From Paenibacillus athensensis (GTDB lineage: Bacteria; Bacillota; Bacilli; Paenibacillales; NBRC-103111): DNA of 64,000 nucleotides. Below the pieces are notes generated by a model. The model saw only the letters and a list, made by a program, of their open reading frames with translations. It did not search any database and was not told the origin of the DNA. The translations under genes were made by a program, and so were the position numbers. Where the stretch lies: assembly GCF_004514475.2 (NCBI RefSeq), contig NZ_MYFO02000013.1:62001-126000 (forward strand). Reading direction: 5' to 3'. Below, piece after piece: positions 60,607 to 64,000 of this stretch. Position 1 is the stretch's first letter. Every line of letters begins with the position of its first letter.

Positions 60607-62526
60607 TTAATATCCGAATACCTGGAATTCATACAAGGAGTAGCCCCACTGCGTACCACGCTGGATGCCGTTCATTTTTACGTAGCGGGCGTTTGTGGCG
60701 GCAAAGCTGAGCGTGTCCGTTCCGCCGGTGCCGTTCGTTTTGCTGGCAACTGTCGTCCAGTTGCTGCCGTCTGTCGATGTTTGGATTTGATAGCTTTTTC
60801 CATAAGCCGCTTCCCAATACAGGACGACTTTGCTAATTGTTTTTACAGAGCCGAGATCCACATAGATCGACTGCTGATCGCTGTATGCAGAGCTCCAGCG
60901 TGAAGACATATTGCCGTCCACTGCCGCCGAGCCCGGATTGCTGGCCATGTCGGTCGAGCTGACGACTACGGATTTATTCAAGCTGATATTGCTCGGTGTT
61001 GGCGTTGGCGTTGGCGTCGGCGTTGGCGTTGGCGTCGGCGTTGGCGTTGGTGTCGGTGTTGGTGTTGGCGTCGAAGCTCCGCTGCCGTACACCTGGAACT
61101 CATACAGCGAGTATCCCCACTGGCTGCCGCGTTGGATGCCGTTCATTTTCACATATCGAGCGTTCGTTGCCGTGAAATTAATCGTATCAGTCCCGCCGGT
61201 GCCGTTGGTTTTCGTATACACCGTGCTCCAACTGCTGCCGTCAGTCGAAGTCTGAATTTGATAATTTTTTCCATAGGCAGCTTCCCAGTTCAGCACGACC
61301 TGATTGATGCTTTGTACAGAGCCAAGATCGACATAGATCGATTCTTGATCCGTATAGGCAGAGCTCCAGCGAGTCGACATATTGCCGTCCACTGCCGCCG
61401 ATCCGGGATTTCCGGATGTGTCGGTCGAGCTGACAACGACGTTTTTGTTCAGGGCCAGATCGCTGGAGGATGGCGGTGCCGGGGTCCAATTGATGTTGAT
61501 TTCGCCGCGGTTGACCGTCCAGGAATCGTTCATCAGATTGTTGGCGCCCTGCGAGTTTTGTGTTGGCGACCAGCCGTCGTTCCAGGCAAAGAAGTATACG
61601 GCTTGCGGATATTGCGATTTGATAGCGTTGATCCATTTGCTGTAATCAAATGAGGCGCCTGTCGTCCGCGGGCCGATTTCCGTAAAAGCGAACGGCTTGC
61701 CAAGGCCGGTCATTTCCGAATAGCCGCTGATCGAAGAAGGATCGTCGCTGTACGCGTCCAGACCGACAATGTCCACGTAGCCGCTGCCCGGATAGTAAGC
61801 TGTTTTGTTGCCGCGACTGATGTCCGGCGCGTATACCCAGATCAGGTTGTTGAGGCCCTTCGTATTTTTGAAATAGTTGAACATGTCGATCCAGACGTTC
61901 TTGAACGTATTGGCGTCTTGGTTACCCCACCAGAACCAGTCGCCGTTCATTTCATGAAACGGACGGAAGAGGACGGTAACGCCTGCCGACTGGAGATCGG
62001 CCAATCCTGCTGCCGTTTTGTCCAGATATGCTCTCCATCTGCCTCCGGTATCGGTGCTTGGATTCAGCAGGTCGGAGAAGTTGCCGAGCTTCGTGTTCAG
62101 GTTGCCGCCGTTGCTCGGGCCCGGGCTCGGATAGTGAATGTCGACAGTCACAAGACCGCCGTTGTTCCAATAAGTTTTCAGCGTGCTGTTGCAGCTGTAA
62201 TCGATCAAAGTCGTTGGATCACCGGCTGTCGCCCAGCCAGAGCCATAGTCGCAGCCGAAAATGCCAGGGTATTGCCCCGTTTGCGATTTCAGGCTTTCGA
62301 GCTGGGAGGTGTCGAAACCGCTGTTGCTGTATCCGCCGAAAAAACCGGAGAGCAATCTATTGCCGGAGTTGTTGGTCAAGTTGGCCATCCAGTTATAGAC
62401 ATCCTTCGTTTTTTGACTTGCGTTGGCATTGGCAGTCGAATAAGTAGCCGCGTAACCGCTTACATTTAACATCGACAAAAACATGGCACTCAGCAAAAAG
62501 CCCACGAACGATTTTTTCATTTTCAT
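60607..62526 (-). CDS. Secreted GH26 beta-mannanase with two CBM32 domains
   Basis: This 639-aa enzyme has a signal peptide (about 1-26), a GH26 barrel (about 27-350), a CBM32/discoidin (about 355-482), a Pro-Thr linker (about 484-507) and a second CBM32 (about 508-639). The acid/base is E192 in RPFHEMNGDWFWWG and the nucleophile E283 in AFTEIGPR, as in endo-beta-1,4-mannanases. The two CBM32 copies are closely similar, which points to duplication. GGGGTG precedes ATG 62526. A cre-like site lies 25 bases upstream of the start and an AT-rich palindrome 190 bases upstream. Confidence 0.93.
   Translation of the reverse strand: MKMKKSFVGFLLSAMFLSMLNVSGYAATYSTANANASQKTKDVYNWMANLTNNSGNRLLSGFFGGYSNSGFDTSQLESLKSQTGQYPGIFGCDYGSGWATAGDPTTLIDYSCNSTLKTYWNNGGLVTVDIHYPSPGPSNGGNLNTKLGNFSDLLNPSTDTGGRWRAYLDKTAAGLADLQSAGVTVLFRPFHEMNGDWFWWGNQDANTFKNVWIDMFNYFKNTKGLNNLIWVYAPDISRGNKTAYYPGSGYVDIVGLDAYSDDPSSISGYSEMTGLGKPFAFTEIGPRTTGASFDYSKWINAIKSQYPQAVYFFAWNDGWSPTQNSQGANNLMNDSWTVNRGEININWTPAPPSSSDLALNKNVVVSSTDTSGNPGSAAVDGNMSTRWSSAYTDQESIYVDLGSVQSINQVVLNWEAAYGKNYQIQTSTDGSSWSTVYTKTNGTGGTDTINFTATNARYVKMNGIQRGSQWGYSLYEFQVYGSGASTPTPTPTPTPTPTPTPTPTPTPTPTPSNISLNKSVVVSSTDMASNPGSAAVDGNMSSRWSSAYSDQQSIYVDLGSVKTISKVVLYWEAAYGKSYQIQTSTDGSNWTTVASKTNGTGGTDTLSFAATNARYVKMNGIQRGTQWGYSLYEFQVFGY
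60994..61076. repeat. Pro-Thr linker microsatellite in GH26
   Basis: About 80 bases of 6-base Pro-Thr repeats join the two CBM32 domains. Confidence 0.85.
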
Positions 62527-62550
62527 CTCAGTTCACCCCATCGTTTGTTT

Positions 62551-62564
62551 TGTTAGCGCTTACA
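62551..62564. promoter_or_regulatory. cre site upstream of GH26
   Basis: TGTTAGCGCTTACA keeps the TG...GCGC...CA frame of the cre pattern and is nearly palindromic. It lies 25 bases upstream of the GH26 start, where binding would block transcription. Confidence 0.65.
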
Positions 62565-62712
62565 AGTTGTTGCGGGAAGTAAACTTGCTGCCAATAGCCA
62601 CCCGACTTTAGATACCGGTTCGATCCGCCTCCTAGAAGCTTTTGCTTGAAAAGTCCGGCTCCCTATCGATCCACCAGCCATTTTTTACCGGACTATCAAT
62701 ATAACTAATCAT

Positions 62713-62745
62713 ATATTCAATTTGATATATTTTCAAGTTGAATAT
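62713..62745. promoter_or_regulatory. AT-rich long palindrome between GH26 and the GGDEF gene
   Basis: ATATTCAATTTGA and TCAAGTTGAATAT are 13-base inverted repeats (one mismatch) around a seven-base spacer. No A/T run turns it into a terminator, so an operator is more likely. Confidence 0.4.
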
Positions 62746-62751
62746 TTGTTA

Positions 62752-62782
62752 TAAAAGAAGCCAACCTTTTCAGGTTGACCTC
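62752..62782 (-). terminator. Terminator of the GGDEF gene
   Basis: On the minus strand GGTCAACCT pairs with AGGTTGGCTT (one G-T) around GAAA and ends in TCTTTTAT, about 20 bases after the stop. Confidence 0.75.
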
Positions 62783-62800
62783 ATTGGATAGCTTTTCGCG

Positions 62801-64000
62801 TTAGTTGGATATCCGTCCCTGCTGCCGCAAAGCCTTTTTCCTGTTCTTGTCCTTATACATGCGCGCATCGGCCAAGCTGATCAACAGGCTGCTGTCCGTG
62901 GCATCGTGCGGATAACGACTGAAGCCGACGCTGATGCCGATCGACAAGCGACCGGCCGCCGGAAACGGCTCGCGGAATACCCGCTCCATCTCACCTTTAA
63001 CTTGGGCTTGCTCCAGTTCGTCAAGCGAATGCAGGATGCCCATGAACTCATCGCCACCCAGTCGAAAAATCGCCTTCCCCAATTGTTCCCGGCTCTCATC
63101 CTCCGCGCCTCCTTCGCCCTCGACAGCAATATGGACCGCATAGGGCTGCAGCACGCGAGCTAGACGGCAAGCCATTTCCTGAAGCAGCAGATCGCCCGCT
63201 TCGTGCCCAAGCTGATCGTTCACCTGCTTAAAGCCATCGACATCCATATACATCAAAGAGAACGGATGGTTATCGGCAGTCAATCGCGTCAGGCTTTCGT
63301 GAAACGAGCGCCGGTTATAAAGATGAGTCAGCGGATCGTAATGAGCCAGTTGGGTGAGACGGGAAATCAACGACGTATTGTGCAGCGCATTGCTGACATA
63401 ACCTGAAAAAGTGAGCAGATTGCGAACATCATGCACGCTACCATCCAGCAAAAGAAAGCCGAAGTGCCTGTCCCCGATATGCAGCAGCTCTGCCGTGTAG
63501 CAGAACCTTCGATCCTCGGGAAAGCAAAGCGCCTTCGCTTCCTGAAACGGTAAACGAGCCGCAGGCTCCGCCTTGCCCTCCTCGTAGCGAAAGCCCATCG
63601 TCCAGTCTCCTCCGCCGTCCGGCAACGTGTCGTTCAGGAACATATAGCAAGTGGGAATGTTTAGCTTGGCGACAGCCTGCTTCATCACCGTCAGCATCAC
63701 AGAGCGGTCATGCGACGTGTTCAGCATGTGCCCCGCTTCCTCCAGCCGATGGAAATAAAAATCTCGCTCCTCTATCTCCCATCCAAGCCTGCGCACTTCG
63801 CCGGCAGGATCGGCCACTCCGGTATCCGACACGCAGCCGCAAGATTCACGGTAAGCAATTTTGCCTGGGACTGAATGCGTCGTGGAGGAACGGCCTGTCC
63901 GGATCGTATGGATCAACTGCTCCGCCCCGCAGTAACCGACCTCTTTGATCGGATAATAAATGCTCGTAATGCTGGGTTCGGTAAACTGAACCATCCGGCC
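62801..64000 (-). CDS. Partial LacI-type sensor / GAF-like / GGDEF diguanylate cyclase
   Basis: The frame is open to the right edge, so the N-terminus is missing; 399 residues are visible. The first about 55 (TEPSITSIYYPIKEVGYCGAEQL to YRESCGC) match the end of a LacI/RbsB-type periplasmic-binding-like domain as found in LacI regulators. A coiled linker and a GAF-like domain (about 65-215) follow, then a GGDEF domain (about 220-390) with DPLTHLYNRRSF, MDVDGFKQVND and an intact RLGGDEF. An insertion of about 20 residues (EGEGGAEDES) lies before the GGDEF loop. The protein should make cyclic di-GMP, possibly in response to a sugar bound by the cytoplasmic LacI-like domain. Confidence 0.88.
   Translation of the reverse strand, partial: GRMVQFTEPSITSIYYPIKEVGYCGAEQLIHTIRTGRSSTTHSVPGKIAYRESCGCVSDTGVADPAGEVRRLGWEIEERDFYFHRLEEAGHMLNTSHDRSVMLTVMKQAVAKLNIPTCYMFLNDTLPDGGGDWTMGFRYEEGKAEPAARLPFQEAKALCFPEDRRFCYTAELLHIGDRHFGFLLLDGSVHDVRNLLTFSGYVSNALHNTSLISRLTQLAHYDPLTHLYNRRSFHESLTRLTADNHPFSLMYMDVDGFKQVNDQLGHEAGDLLLQEMACRLARVLQPYAVHIAVEGEGGAEDESREQLGKAIFRLGGDEFMGILHSLDELEQAQVKGEMERVFREPFPAAGRLSIGISVGFSRYPHDATDSSLLISLADARMYKDKNRKKALRQQGRISN

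Noticed and set aside
62646-62698. Short ACCGGACT/AGTCCGG motifs near 43380, 44492 and 62690 as a dispersed repeat family
   Set aside because: The shared words are only about 10 bases and the flanks differ, so chance cannot be excluded.

Overview
The window looks like the chromosome of a GC-rich, spore-forming member of the Paenibacillaceae (Paenibacillus or Cohnella type). The basis is the YesM/YesN-type two-component pairs, CUT1 sugar ABC transport genes, spore genes (pdaA-like, YjcZ-like, and a CotH kinase next to a CotB-like coat protein), strong AGGAGG ribosome sites with several TTG starts, and many multidomain secreted glycoside hydrolases. No rRNA, tRNA, CRISPR array or complete insertion sequence was seen.

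Layout. 1-316 is the start of a gene that leaves the left edge and resembles the N-terminus of eCIS-core/DUF4157 proteins. 629-4480 encodes a tandem GT-C (PMT-like) membrane glycosyltransferase. 4667-11343 is a cellulase block on the minus strand: GH6-CBM3 followed closely by GH5-CBM3, then GH9. 11729-13360 is an AraC-type regulator with a degenerate receiver. 13603-16258 holds an Rrf2 regulator, a CPYC flavoprotein, a 39-aa YjcZ-type peptide and a PdaA-like deacetylase. 16359-18740 is a second GH6, here with a ricin-type CBM13, and 19055-21688 is a 7TMR-DISM hybrid kinase. 21768-26600 holds an Rpn-family nuclease-like protein, a leucine-rich-repeat surface protein, a GH64 beta-1,3-glucanase and a small secreted protein. 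26690-29083 holds a putative bis-heme membrane protein, a siderophore ABC ATPase behind two Fur-like boxes, and an HxlR regulator.

From 29301 to 36238 lies a sugar ABC transporter (binding protein plus two permeases) divergent from a YesM/YesN pair. 36501-41592 holds a GH30 with CBM6, an orphan PIN-like gene and a GH19 chitinase with CBM6 and CBM13. 41996-44272 is the divergent CotH/CotB-like spore pair. 44383-44542 is a MITE-like remnant. 44576-46923 is an MFS exporter with a divergent TetR regulator and two perfect operators. 47242-54735 holds two very large secreted proteins: a GH71/GH99-like enzyme with three CBMs, and a beta-helix protein with three near-identical Fn3-CBM32 repeats. 55097-60368 is a solute-binding lipoprotein divergent from a second YesM/YesN pair, without permeases. 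60607-62526 is a GH26 mannanase-like enzyme. 62801 to the right edge is the 3' part of a GGDEF protein.

How it fits together. The secreted enzymes cover cellulose (GH5, GH6, GH9), mannan (GH26), beta-1,3/1,6-glucan (GH64, GH30), chitin (GH19) and possibly alpha-glucan (GH71/99-like), which suits degradation of plant and fungal cell walls. Most enzyme genes have CcpA/LacI-type palindromes upstream, in a CG-centred form (AAACGTTTT or AAGCGCTT) and an ATCGAT-centred form. This suggests shared catabolite and substrate control, with the YesM/YesN and hybrid kinases as the likely inducing sensors. Gene functions rest on motif recognition only; no database search was possible.
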